This document shows positions 24,201-39,200 of a stretch of 64,000 nt of DNA, piece after piece. A model generated the notes under the pieces. That model was not told the origin of the DNA and searched no databases. It saw only the letters and a program-made list of their open reading frames with translations. The stretch spans positions 36,284-100,283 of the forward strand of contig JALJEE010002839.1 in the NCBI GenBank assembly GCA_023231475.1, read 5' to 3'. The stretch's first letter is position 1. Each line of letters opens with the position of its first letter. Source of the stretch: Seison nebaliae (lineage: Eukaryota > Rotifera > Pararotatoria > Seisonacea > Seisonidae). Both the position numbers and the translations under genes were made by a program.

Positions 24201-27200
24201 TGGTAGCTTCTCACCATCCTTTCGTAAATCAACATTCACTGGAGTTTTACTACTGAAGGGAATTTTTACTTTTAACGTTTCACCTTCTCCAACTGAATAA
24301 TCTTGTGATAAACGATCCAATTTTGGTGGTACAATTACCGATAATTTAAACTCACATTCCTCTTTACCGATATCGTTGACTAAAACACATTTTAATGCAG
24401 ACGAATCATCAGTTTCCCATACTTCAGGTATCGTCAATTTACCTTTAGTGCCGGTAGAAGTTATCTTATATTTACCACCATCTGATATTTGCATGTCATT
24501 CTTATACCATCGACATTCACCGACAGGATTCATTGTGAATTCACATTCGAATTCTGCTGCTCGATTTACTGGAATTGATGCTGATTCCGGTTTTTTCACG
24601 AATTCAGGTATCGTTCCTTTTATCGGTTTCTTAATCTTTATTTTTCCTGTGCTACTTGATGGTTCTCCTTGACCAGCTTTGTTCACAGCTTTTATTCGGA
24701 ATTCCCATTCAGAATTTTCAGGTAAGTTATCCAACGTGACACTATCGCCAACTACTGGATAATCAGTTGCTTGGACCCAATCGCCACTTCCGTCAGTCGG
24801 TTTCTTTTCCACAATATAACCTTTGATTTTCTTACCTCCATCTCGATTAGGTGGTGTCCATTTTAATTCAACAAAATTCTTACCAATTTCACCAACTTCT
24901 GGAGTGCCGGGTGATGATGGTGGTACACAATCCGGTTTCAATTTGGCACTTACCGTGTCCAATGATGGTTTAGAGAATCCCATTTGATTCTTACACTTAA
25001 CTCTGAAATCATATTCTTTATTTGGCTTTAATCCGTCCACATCATAATTAGTATCTCTTACTAGATATGGAGTAGCTTCTTCCCACATATCCTTTCCAGC
25101 TTCAGTAAATTCAACGATATAACCTTGAATTTTAACTCCACCATCTTCTTTTGGTCTCATCCAACTCAATGCTACACTGGTCGGTGTTTGGTTGTCGATT
25201 TCTAATTGTCGTGGAGGATCTGGTTTCTTCCATGGTGGAATTGCATCAACAGGTTGATCTAATTCTAATGGTTGTGAAACACCAAATTCATTTTCGGCAC
25301 TTACTCGGAATTTATATGGTTTTCCTTTCTCTAAACCGAGAACATCACAAGATGGTGTTCGAACGAAACTCGACACTTTCTCCCATTTTCCTGTTTGACA
25401 ATTCTGTTTCTCAACAACATAATTGGTCACAGGTGCACCATGAACATCTTTTGGTGTTTGCCATTCCAATGTGCAGGAATCTCCTGTCATATTATGAACT
25501 TCCAAAGGTCCTTGTGGTGACGAAGGTGCACCAACAACTGTAACATGGATAGTAACAGAATCGGAACCTAAATCATTTCTCAAAACAACATTGTAAATTC
25601 CTTCATCTTCCGTTTGACAATTAGGGATGGTAATGGAAGCATCACCACCTGGATTACCAGGAATAGGTGATTGATTTGGTACAACTTCTAATTTACATCG
25701 ATCATTCGACAATAATGTTTCGCCATCTTTTGAATAAGCTGCATTAGGTACTGGACTTCCACTGTATGGTACTCGGATTTTCATCACTTCTCCTTCCTTC
25801 ACTCGTAATTCCATATTGCGGGAATCCATATTAATTTGAGGAGGACAATCTGCAGGAGCTGCTCGAATTGATTCTTCAGTTTCTTTCCATTTTCCCGTTC
25901 CTGCTTTATTAACGGCAGCTACTCGAAAATCATAATCTGTACCATCTTGTAAATTCTTGACGGTATAATGATTATCCAGAATTTCTCCATGAGATGCTTT
26001 TTGCCAATCTCGATCACCTTTCTTCTTTTTCTCGACAACATATCCAGTGATTGGAGAACCGCCATCTCTAACCGGTTTCTCCCATGTCAATGAAATCGTA
26101 TCTTCAGTATGTTCATTACAAGTTGGTACACCACAACTCTCAGGTCGTTTGAATGGCCATTCGGCAGTTACTGGTTCATCAATAACTAATGGTTCTGATT
26201 GACCATATTGATTTTGTGCGATAACACGGAATTCATATGCAGTTCCTTCATCTAAACCTTTAATTGGTGCAGCAGTACCATGTTGGAGAGGAGCAGCTTT
26301 AACCCATTTGTCCGAATCTTTCTCACGTTTCTCAACCAAATAAGTAAATAGATCATCACCACCATCTTCTTTCGGAGCATCCCATGTTAATTTACATGAT
26401 TCTGCATCCATTTCACTTACCTTTAATGGACCTTCAGGTGCACTTGGTGAATCTAAAACTTTCACTTTTACAATCGCCACATTTTCACCTAAACGGTTCT
26501 TTAATTTTAGTTTATATAATCCTGAATCACTTCGTTTTGCTCCTTGCGTGGTAAGATGAGCACAATTATCATCGAAATTGATATGAACACGATCATCCTG
26601 TGTTATTTCATCATCATTATTTGTCCACTCTGTTATTGGTTTCGGTACGGCTTTAAATGGAATATGCATTTCAAAATCTTGACCAGCTCTAACAACAATG
26701 TCTTTCATGGCATCGACATCCAAGAATTCAGGTGGTGTCGGTTGATCTTCAATAACAACATACTCTGTCGCTTTTGAAGGTTCTCCTAAACCGGCCTTAT
26801 CTGTTTTTGCTCTAACTCTAAATTGACAATTCTCCTTTTCAGGTAATCCGTGAACTGTTCCTTTGATTGATTGACCAATTGGTAATTTAGTATCGGCAGG
26901 AATTTCAGCGACCTTCTCCCAACCTTTCGCACCATCACCTCGTGTCTTCTTCTCAATAACATATTCGGTAATTGGTGAGCCACCATCAGATAACGGTTTA
27001 TGCCATGATAACGATACAGAATCTTTAGTTATTTCATCTAATCTAGGTTGATCTGGAGCATCTGCAGGAAATACTGGTGTTTCAGCTGTCTGTGGTTCAG
27101 ACGGCTTACTTGGAGAACCAGGTCCAGCATCATTGATGGCTTTAACACGAAATTCATAAACATTATTCTCTTGCAATCCCGTCACATTATAATCAGTTCC

Positions 27201-30200
27201 TGAACATGGATATGATGTAACTGGTTGCCATTCACGACCATGTTTATCTTTCATTTCAACAGTATAACCTTCAATGGGACTACCACCGTCATTATTCGGT
27301 TTCTCCCATTTCAATTTGATATTTCTTGGTCCATATTCAACAACTTCGGGTTGAGAAGGTGCTGATGGTGGATCGTATGGTGGTTTAACTACCACTTCCT
27401 TAGCTGTTTCAATAGGTTCTCCAACACCAAATATGTTTTCGGCACTTACTCGGAACTTATAAGCTTTATTCATTTCTAAATTTTTCACTTCTGCCGTTTG
27501 CATATTACTTCCGCTCGGTTTAACGATTGCATGACATGGTACCCAATCAGATGTTCCTTCCAAACATTTCTCAATCACATAATCAGTGACTTCAGCTCCG
27601 CCTGTCTGCTTAGGTGGTTTCCATTGTAACTTAGCCGAATTTTTAGTAGTCTCTTTAACTTCTAATGGTCCTTCACATTTACCTGGTTTATCAAGCACAA
27701 CAACCGGAATTTCGATTTCAGCTTCTCCTGAAGAATTCTTCAAAATACACTTATATTTACCCATGTCATCTTTAGATGCTCGGGGTACATGTAATTTTGC
27801 CTTTTCTTCATCTGATGATAAAGACGCTCGATCTCCAACTTTAATTGGTTCGCCGTCTTTAAACCATTCGACTTCGGGTATAGGACTACCATCAATTGGT
27901 AATTCGATATCAATCGGTTCTCCAGCTTTTACACGCAATTCCTTACCGAACAATCCCGGATCAATGAAAAATGGTTTTTCATGTTCTGGTTTCGCCGGAA
28001 TTAAACCACTACCTTTGCTTGGTGGTGATTCTCCAGCCTCATTAATTGCGATAACACGATAATCATATTCTTTGCCTTCTCGAACATTATTATCCATATA
28101 ATTCGGTTCTCGTAATAATTGATCGCGGGATAATCGTACCCATTTATCTTCTTTAGAAGGTCGCGGTTTCAATTGTTTCTTTCTACCACCAACTCGAACT
28201 GGTGATTCAGCTACTGGTTGTTCGGCGCTCTTCTTTTTTGTCACTTCACGTCTTTCGATAACATATCCTTTAATTGGTGCACCACCATCATTTCTTGGTG
28301 GGTCCCATGAAACTTCGATAAATGATCGATCGCGACCAATACATTCTGGTGTCATTGGAGCATCAGGTTCAACAAATGGATTTTTTGCTTCAGTTGCAGC
28401 TTCTGTGATTAAAGGTTCAGAAACACCTTCAGTATTTTCAGCAATTACTCTAAATTCATATTCATCACCTTCCTTCAATCGATTGATGGGACAAGATGTT
28501 GATGTCGGTCTCACGTCGCTCACTGGTTCCCATGAGCCGCCTTTGGAAACATTTCGTTTTTCAACAATATAATTCTTTATCGGAACACCACCATCATCAG
28601 CTGGTGCTTTCCATTGAATTTCACAACGATTTGCAAACACTTCTTGTACTTTTAAAGGACCACCAGGTATATTCGGTTTAGAGAGAACTGTCACATCAAC
28701 TGTTCCTGTTTCATGACCACTACTATTTGTCAATGTCAAATAATATATGTTGGTATCAGATCGTTTCGCATTTGTTATCGTTAATTTTGCATTCTTTTCA
28801 TTCGATGACATTGATGTTCGATCATCTGCTGCCAATAAAACATCAGCTCGTTTCCATGATGCTTCCGGTTCAGGTTCTGCAAAGAAAGTCGTGTTAATAT
28901 TGATCGTTTGTCCAGCCTTAACTACGATTGGTTTCATACTCATTTTATCTAATCGTGGTCGAACATATCTCGGTTTAGCGATAGTCGACGCTGATGCTTC
29001 ACTCGGTTTACCATGACCTGCCTTGTTTACAGCACGTACTCGGAACTCGTATTCTTTATTCTCAATCAAATTTGGTACACGACCACGAGTACTCGTCGAT
29101 AATGATTCGACACCTTTCGACCAATTTGGTGCACCTTTCTCTCGTTTCTCAATAACATAACCTGTAATTTCTGCTCCTCCATCATCAGTTGGTGACTTCC
29201 ATTGTAAATCGATATGATCGGCATCCCAATCAATAACTTCAGGTGTTCCTGGTGCTCCAGGTTCATCATAAGGATTCTTTGCTAACATCGGAGTTTTCGT
29301 CTCTAATGGTTCTGAGATACCTTGATCATTACATGCACGAACTCGGAATAAATATTCTTTCTTTTCCGATAAACCTTTCACTTTATAATTCGTCTCATTT
29401 GGTGATGTACGTCCTGCTTCCGTCCATGAACCTCGAGAAGCGTCACATCTCTCAATAATGTATTGAGTCAATGGAGAACCACCATCATCTTTCGGTGCAT
29501 TCCATGATAAGACAGTTGAATCTTTTGTTATATTACTAGTTTTGATTGGACCTTCTGGTGCTTCCGGTCTATCAATAACAACCACTTCAATTGGAACTTT
29601 CACTTCACCTGATTGATTAGCTAATATCAATTCATATGTTCCTCCATCGGCTCTCTTTGTTTTTGGTAACATGAGATTGGCATCTTTAGGACCAACTGAC
29701 ATTTCCACTTTACGAAGTTCAATCTTTTCTGGGAATTCATTTCCATTCTTCTTCCATCGTCCTTTGGGTATTGGGAAACCGTCATATGGTACGCTAATTT
29801 CCAAAGGTTTTCCTGCTTTCACACTGATCTTCGTTGGTACTTTAGTCATGTCGACTTTCGGTTTCTTCTCACATTCTTTCATCTTAATATTACATTTTGA
29901 TTTCTTATCTTCGATTTGCACTGAGTATTCTCCTCCATCTTGCATCGTACTGTTATGGATGATAAGTTGTTGTTTATTACCCGAAGTACGAATCGAATAT
30001 TTTTCGTCCATTGATGAAATGGGTACACCAGAACGGAACCATTTGGGTTTGAAATTCGTATCGGTAACTTCCAATTCCAGAACGACATCTGATTCCTCCA
30101 TTCCCTCAATATCTTCCAACGGTTTCACAATTTCACAAATCGGTGTAACTGTCAAGATTGTGGAAGTGGATACGGCACCAGTTCTCGCTTCAAATTTACA

Positions 30201-33200
30201 AGCCGTGTCTTTTCTTTGTGCTTGTTTCATGATCAATTTTCGAATTTTTCCTTCCGACACAATCTCATATAATGGATCATTAGCCAAATTAATACCATCA
30301 CGTAACCATTCAACATCAGCATTATCATCTTCTACTTCCACTTCTAGAACACATGTATCCTTCTCTTTGGTGCTGACGGATGGAGGGAGACGTTTCACTA
30401 ATTTAAATTGAGGTTCCTCAATGAACAATGCACATTTACTAATTTCTCCCAACGTATTATCTTCGTTGATGATCTGACATGAATATTCAGCTTCATCTTC
30501 TTTCTTCGCTCTTGTTAAACGAATGAAACATCTCGAATAATCTTTATGAACAACCAAATGAGGATCGGCAACCAATGGAATACTGTTCTTATACCATTTC
30601 ACTCGTGCATCCGAATTATTAATGAAACATTCCATAATTGTCCCTTTCGTACGGAAACATTCCAATCGAGCTGGCATCACTTTAGTGAATTCATATTTTG
30701 GTGGCAATGCTTCAACAGTCAAATAAGCTGCTGTTGAAATATCGTTAATTTTACACGTATATTTTCCTTCATCTTCGGGTACTATCTTGTTAATCACCAA
30801 CATATACTTACCACCTTCATTGGACAAATGGAATTTGAATCCATGAAAGATTTCATTCTTATCTTTATACCTTTATTCACCATCAACAACGATACAGTTT
30901 CACAAATCGAAAATTATTCTAACCATCGTAATTTTCCTCCAACTTTGCTAAATTCACATTTGAATACAACTGCTGGTCCGGCTTCTTTCGTAAATTTGTC
31001 TTCCAACTCTTTCACGAACGTTGCGGCAACCTTAAAAACGGAAAATTATCAATCATCATTTTTTTAGAACATCTTTCCCAAATTATATTCCCCAAAATAC
31101 AGGAAGAAAAGGTTGTTTTGTTTCAAAAGAAGAAGAAAAGATCTGTTAAATGTTAAAACGTATTTATAAAAGAAGATAATGAAGAAGAAGAAAACTAATC
31201 GGAAACAACCAAAAATTGAAGATTTCGTGAAAATCTAACTCACAAAACAAATGGAATATAGAAGAAGGTTTTTTTTTCAAATTTTGTGCAATTATCAGTG
31301 AAATAAACAAATAATTTTTTTGTGTAATGGAGGATCTATATTTCGACAAATTCGCGTACTACAACTCCTAAAATAATCACTATTGTAATTAAACGGTTAA
31401 AAAGAACTACTACCAAAAAAGATTGGTTTTGAAAGAAAAAAAAAAGACATTTATATGAAACAAAGAAAATGATGCTTTTGAGAAGGTGTCACTGTTCCCA
31501 AGTTAGAAAAGCAGCTACTAGAATGTAGAGAATAATGGTGTGTTGGAAGAAAGATGAAAAGGAATCTAAAAGTTTCTTTGAACATAATTCGTTTCTTTCT
31601 TTTCCGTTTTTATGAGAGTTGACAATTCTCTATTTTTTCCATTCTCCAGACAAAGAATGATCATGTTCGACTACAGAGATGTTTGAAGAAATTGCCACAT
31701 TTTCTTCTAGCGCAAAAGCCTCAAGAAAATAAGTTATGTTAAAGATTTAGAAATTGTCGTTTTTTTTTTGTTATTATTTAATAGCATTCCGTTCAGTATA
31801 GCAGCGGTGGTGCAGTTGAGCAAACAACAGTTGTTGAATAAGCGATTATAGAGATAGATGCAAGATTGAGTGGACATTCAGAAAGTGACTAAAAAGAGAA
31901 GACGTAGTGATTACATGCAACAGTTAATATCATCAACATCTTCATGAGCATTCCATAAAGAATGAGATTAAATGAGAGAAATATCTTCCCAATAAGAGAC
32001 AAAAGAAAATTTCGAACAATGAAAAAAAGAGTTTTTGAGAAGAGAAGAAGATTAAAAGATGACGTGAAGTGAAAAACAAAAAAGATGTTGAATTGATCTA
32101 TCTCTTACCTTCCTTTGTACTTTTGGTTTCCGTAATTCTGGCCAATCGGGTATTGCTTCAGCAAGCGAATTACGTCGTGTGCTCTTCGAATCACGACGAA
32201 CATTCAGTGCATTCGAATCAACCTGACGTAATGATTCACGACGTGCCTGTAGTGTAGAAGAACGTCGAGATGAAGTAGGTGTTATATCATCAAGTAGTGC
32301 TGACTGATAATCGCCGAAATTATTTACAAATAAAATTTTTTTCATTTAATTTTTTTTTGAAGAAAATTTATAGAAAAGCGAAAATTAAGTAAAAGAAAAG
32401 CATTAGCAATCGATGGAATCGACGATTTTAGATGAAAATTTTTTTTTTTCGCATGAGACAAATGGACGAATGGTAGAATTATAATTCAATCATTTACATT
32501 TCAAGACACAGAAATTTTTTTTTTCATAGACAAAATAATATTCTCATAACGAATCGCATTAATTGGTGAATGAAATTTAAACACACAAAATGATGAAGAC
32601 AATTCAAACGAGTCAACACAAGAAAATTTAAGTGAGAAGCAAAGATGGGAATGAATTAAGAAGATGAAATGGAAAGACGATAATAAGAAAAATAATTGCC
32701 CAGATATAAGAAATAGTTGATTTTCATGCATAGAAAATTATTGGAGAAAGAAATCGAATAAAGTCGTCCCCCCAAAACCCCATAGAAAGAAATGGTTAAT
32801 TTTTTTGATTTGCCATTTGAGAGAATGATTGTCATATCGAAAACATTTCGATACAACAGAAAGAGAGAAAGAAGATAGAATTAATGAATAATTTCATAAG
32901 AACATGCAGGAAAGATTAGGAAAGAAATGTAAATATGAGAAAAATTTTCATTTAGTGACGATTGGCGACTAAAAAACTTTCAATTGTTTTAAACTTAACA
33001 ATTCTTACCTCGATACACTAAATGTGAGTTTTCGAATGAGAGAGAAAGAAAGAAGGAATTAATTCGATAATTTTCTATTATTTTCCAATTTAATCGAAAT
33101 TAATTGAATGAAGATTTTGTGTTCGTTGATTCTCTTAAACTCAAAATAATTATTACTTCGAAAAAATTCGACGATTCGTTTAAACTTAATTCTTTCAATC

Positions 33201-36200
33201 TCCACAAAATATCTTTTGATCTTATCGTTCAATTGTTCGAAATGGATTTCCATCCACTACACTTAACTTTCAGTGATGATTAGGAATAGTGCAAACGTTT
33301 TGGTGAAGAGAAAGAATTTCGATAAATTGATAATGAAAAGATTATCTTAATTACATGAAGAAAATAATAAAGAACTCTATAAATTGTTGGGTAGTGCACG
33401 GTTGGTGTGATGAGAACAGAATAAACTTAAAATTGCATTGATTGAATGTCAACTGATAAAGATGCAAGAGAAACTAAATTATCCATTCGGTTGGAATGAT
33501 AGAAAAAAAGATATTTACTGTTGAATCGGATCGCGTTATCCTCAGATCGCCAATGCCCTCCTTCAATAACGGTAGTGTAATATGAAAAGAGAAATATGAA
33601 GAATTTTCCACGTTATATTTTTTTATCAAAAATGTTCCAAGTCAATTCTTTCAAATACATTATTAAACTATATGGAATGGTGTGATTTCAAGTCAAATGG
33701 TCGTGCTATTTTTGAAAAGAAGATTGCTGAATCGAAATTCAACATTCATCGAATATCATTGATATTGATAAAAAAAAAGGAAAAAGAAAAAGAAGTTTTA
33801 AGGAACTAAATGTGAGCATACTAAAATGAAAACAATTCGGGTTTCATGTCATTCTCATACATATTAATACGAATACTAATAATAATAATAATAATAATCA
33901 TAATAAGAGAAAGAAGGAGAAGATGTAGAATGAGAACTAGAAGGAATAATGTTCACTTTGATTGATAATGCAATGGTCAAAAGAAGGCAATAATAATTCG
34001 ATAAGATAAAAATAAAGGAATTTCCATTCAAATCATCAACATAAATTATTGACCAATAATAATATGTCAGATATAGATATAGGTTGATATGAATATTTTA
34101 GAAAGAATAGACAGAATGTACTCACCTGAGAATCAAGATCCGAATCTTTTTCCACTGAAATTTTTTTCAAAAAAAATTAATAAAGTTCATTGAAATCATT
34201 AGAAATAAGTAGTGGCAATGTCGAGTTATAAGAAGAAACCAAATCGGTTTTCGTTAATTTCACAAACAAACGATTAATAGAAAACATTATTTGAATTTTT
34301 TTAGGAATTTTTTATTTGTTCGCTAATTATTTTCGGTTCGGTTTTTCTATGTAATTCATTATATATAATTATACGTTGTATTATTATTAAATTGTTGATC
34401 TAATTTTTTATATTCAACTGATAAACGAATATTTAATATGGAAAATAAAGATTGGTCAATTTAGGATGTCTATTATTTTGGTTCGATTATAAAGATGTCG
34501 ATTAAATTCTATATTTGGAAAAGGAAAATGATAGATTGAGGAATGTAGTTGGGGATGAATGAAGTTTGAGTAAAATTGAACCCTTTCGAAGAGAACCCCA
34601 AGCAGGTTTCTCGTCACTTTGTTTAACTTTTTTTTTCTTGGAACTTCGTAACATGGTTCGGAAATCAACTCCACCAGTATCAGTTGAAGCTGATTTTCAC
34701 GAACATGTATGGAAAGAAGAAAGATGTAAATCATCGCATAGAATGAAGAGAAGCGAAGCAGATCATGCAAAAGAAGAAGAAAAAGTTCCATGCAATTAAC
34801 ATTCCATCTGCAATACTAACATACAAAAATCGAAAAAATAGCAGAATCTTCTTCGCCATTTTCGTTGAGCAGTCTCACTTGATATTTGGATTCATCATCA
34901 AATTTCGTCTTCTTCAATGTCAGAATTACCTTACCAGTATCTTCTTCCACGTCGATGAAATATCGGACACCTAATGTCAAATCACGACCACCTTTCGACC
35001 AGACGACTCTGGGAAATGGATTTCCATTTATTTGGAAAATGACACTCGCGTCACGTCCCTCCACAACGGAACAATTTGCCGGTTTATCCAAAATCGTCGG
35101 TTTCATCGGCGACTCGGGTTTTGGTAAAGAGGCATAATCTTTTGGTGCATCCGAACCATGTCCACCTATTATGGTAATTATGATGATAATTATGATGATA
35201 ATTTGGATTTGGATTTGGGAAGGAAATAGACGAATTATGGGATGTACTTCAACTCTACTCTCATTATTTGTTAGAGACGAGTCATAAGAAGAATTTATAG
35301 GTGGATTACTAGAAGTTTTGATGATATTTTGGGAAGACGCGACGGAGAAGAGGAAATATCATAAATGGATTGGACTGACTAGAGGTAGTACAATTTTTTT
35401 CGCTATTTACTAATTTTGAAGTAATTTACCTGAGGAAGCGAGTGAATCGCGATGATCACCTAAGTTCATCAGACGGGAATGTAATTGAAAAAAAATAAAT
35501 GATAATAGAGTGCAAATAAAGTGTGAATAGATTTGTGCATATATGACATGTACATTATATTGTATTGTTGGTATTGGTGAAAGGATAATAATAATAATCA
35601 TAATATGATAGTGACTTGATTTGAGGTGTTGTGTAATGGCGTTTGGTGTAAGAAGAGAATAGCACTAACTATTTGATTGAATCGAATTCTTTTTCTTTTG
35701 TGGTCGTTTCGGTCCTTCCGTCTCATAATCTTGAATAAATTAGAATAAAAATTAATTGTTTTTCTAATATGAAACTTAAGAATTCACATATAATATCTAA
35801 AATTTTATAATTATTTTATAGAAATTAATGAAATAATAAATAATAATAATATATCTAAGAAATAATAATGATCGATAAGTGAAGAGGATACGTGTCTCTA
35901 CCATTAACATCCAACTCGACATGTGTGAGAGAAGATGATGGAGAAGAGTTGCTCGAAAGATAAATAGAAATTGTATGAATTCAAATAAATTTAAAATCTA
36001 AACCATCCGGTAAACTTATAGTGGGTGGAATTATTTTTGGTTCTGGTTCAATTCCATCTGTTTCGAAGAGAAGAAATGAAAGAGGAGATAGGATATATTA
36101 AGTAGTTTGAATGTGAATCTAAGAAAGAGTATTTGGACAATCAGTGCAAACTAAAGAGAAAAGATGTTAATGTGTTATGGCGTTTTGTCTTCAGTTGAAA

Positions 36201-39200
36201 TGTATGGTATTACTCACCGGCTTCCACAGTTATTGTAGCCATTAGTACTGGAGGATAGTTAATGGAGAAGAAAAAGAGAGAGGTTGTATTATGAACGTGC
36301 AGAGACAAGTTATTCAATTAATTAATTGAGAGAAGCGGTTATGGGAAAAAAGGATGAATCGATGAATCGAATCTTCATCTTTCAGAACATTCATCATTCA
36401 AATTCGAAACATCGCTTTCTCCATAAAACAATTTTGATTTAATCTCAAATTGTTTAGAAGTTTTTCTTCGAAAATAACCTTTCTCTTCCGGTCCGGTTGG
36501 AGCTTCTTTCAAAAAATTAAAATTATTTTTCAATTTTCAAAATTTAATGAATTAACTTTTCTTTTCCGGTTGCTTCTTCTTCTCATCATTCACATCTTTC
36601 ACATCATCTAAATATCATTTTAACCATCTCTTAATTCAAAATATCATTCCACTAACCTACAATCGTTACTTGACATGCTGATGACGCTTTACCTTTTGGA
36701 TTCGATGCCTCACACGTATATTTGCCAGTATCTTCAACACAAGCATCTTCTATCTCCAATTTAGCCATCTTTCCATCATATGTCACACGAACATCCTTCA
36801 AAGAATTATAATGAAAATTGAGAAAGAAATGAAATTAACTTCTGACGGTTTGATCGTCTTCTTATTATAATACCATTGACATGTGGGCTTAGGTACGCCA
36901 CTCACTTCACACGACAACATTAGAGTGTCACCATCATTAAAATTCTTGCTTTCAGGTAACTGTTCTTTGAAAATGGGAATGATCTGCTCTTCTTCTGCTT
37001 CCACTTCCACAAACAAATTGCCAATCGCTTCACCATAATCATTCTTCGCTTTTAATCGATATTTTCCACCATCATCTTTCTTAAAATCTGAAACGATTAA
37101 ACTCAAGACAAATTCTCCTTTTTCTTCCTTAATTGACAAGGCATATTTCCCTTTCTTTTCTGTAATCTTCTTATTATTCTTCGTCCATTCAATTGACGGT
37201 TTCGGTTTAGCTTTAACTCTCGCGCTCAACGTTACAATTTTCTTCTTTTCATTAAAATCAATTTTCGGTTTATCGGTAAAGAAAGGAGCTTGTTCAATAC
37301 GTGCCAATGTGGGTCGTTTACCACCGATCATCTGCAATTTGACATTTGCTACACATGATCCCCATTCATTGGCCAAAACACACGAATATTGACCAGCGTC
37401 AACTGCTGAATAATTGTCGATGTTCAATGTAACGACGAAAGTGTCATTCGATTTACATTCAACTGTCGTCGAACATTTCTTATCTTTCAATTCCGTTCCA
37501 TTCTTCAACCAGATGAAACTAGGAATTGGTATCGCTGTCGCTTCAATTACAATCTTCAATGTCTTCCCATCAACAACAACTTCTGGTTTCTTTGTAAATT
37601 TTGGTGCCATACCATCAGGTCGATCACCCACCATTCCATTGACATTAATCGTACAAACCGCTTCACCACTCTTGTTCTTTGCCGTTAATTTATATTCTCC
37701 AAAATTCGTTTCTTTTGGATTCTTTATTTCAAACAACAACGTATGAACTTTCCCATCAGAAATCATTCTGAATTTAAATTAACTTAAAATATGTAAATGT
37801 GAAAATGATTTAACTGTTGGGTGTTGTTTGCAGCCGGTTTGAAATCCTTTCCATTGAATTGCCAAGCGAAGTTTGGTAAAGGCGACGCAGTCAATTTAAC
37901 CACGAATAAAAGAGAGTTTTCTAATTGACGTATTTCGGGTCGTCCAACGAAGTTTGGAGCATTACCTCCACCACTTCCAGAACCAGCCATTTCTTTTATA
38001 AATGAAATATTGAGAAATAAATTAGAAATTTATTAAAATTTTATTCGTTTGTTTATCAGAGGTAAAATAATAAATAATAGAAACTAATAAGAACAACAAC
38101 AACATCATAACAATCATCATTTTATAATAAGATAAATTTTTTTGAAGAAAAGAAAAAACTATTTTTTCCCCATTTCATATAACGATAAATAAACAAATTA
38201 TGATGATTGAAGGAAATAATTTCAACGAATTGTTGGAAGTGTCGATAATATTTTTTTCCTATAAATTTAATACAATTTAATTTATTTATATTGTGTTATA
38301 ATTGTGAAGGAGAAAATGATTTTGTTTCTCGATTATTCATCAGAAATCATTCTGTTACTTTCTCATTTTAAAAGGATTTATTATGAGCGAACTTATTTAC
38401 AAAACAATAATCAATCTTGATCACTGCTTAAATGAATGAAGTTCGTTCTGATGATGAATTGGTGGTGATGAGATGAACGATTCCCTATAGAGATCGATAA
38501 GGGCATTTTTTTTTATAAAATTATGAAATTTTCTTGTATAATATTAATTTTTCTCTTCTTTTATAAGAGTCGGATGATTCATATGAGATGTTTAAGTGAG
38601 AATCGTTTCCATCATTTCCTCCATTCAACCAACAAAACAAATGGAGAAATAGAGAGCTTTCTAATTCGTGAGCAACAATAACAATTCTAATCAACTAAAC
38701 TCTAATCATATGGATAAAATTTCCATTTAGGTTCTCTCCTTCAGTCAACTTCATTAATACGTGTGCACACATTCAGCTCAAGAGATAATTGCAACATAAC
38801 TCCAATCTCTTTCTTGTTTTATACACTCTTCTCAAGAGAAGAGATTGATGATGTAGGAAGGAAAGTAATTGCACAATTGTACAAAGGTAATAATTGGATA
38901 AATAACAAATTGAATGACAAGGCGTATTCAACTTAAGAAAATTCAACTGATTTTCAGTATAATGAACGACCTTCCTCTCCACTCGATGAGATGAACGGCA
39001 TTTTTCTTTCTCCCAATGAAACGAACAGGAAATTCATATTTCTTACTTTCTCCTTTTAACAAACGGCTAAAATATACATTTCCTCCCGCCCGCTCACTAA
39101 TAACATAACATCTCGTACGCATACGCACTAAACAGTAGAAGATAAATGTAAACATACTTCTTACAAATCATTTGATGATATTGTTAGAACGAACGGGGGG

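Noticed and set aside
29671-30411. 246-codon plus-strand frame opposite the twitchin exon
   Set aside because: It is antisense to well-conserved Ig domains; the long frame follows from codon bias of the real gene.
34566-34799. Plus-strand frame in the twitchin linker region
   Set aside because: The minus strand carries a phase-consistent 108-nt exon (34689-34582, VDFRTMLRSSKKKK) that explains the open sequence.
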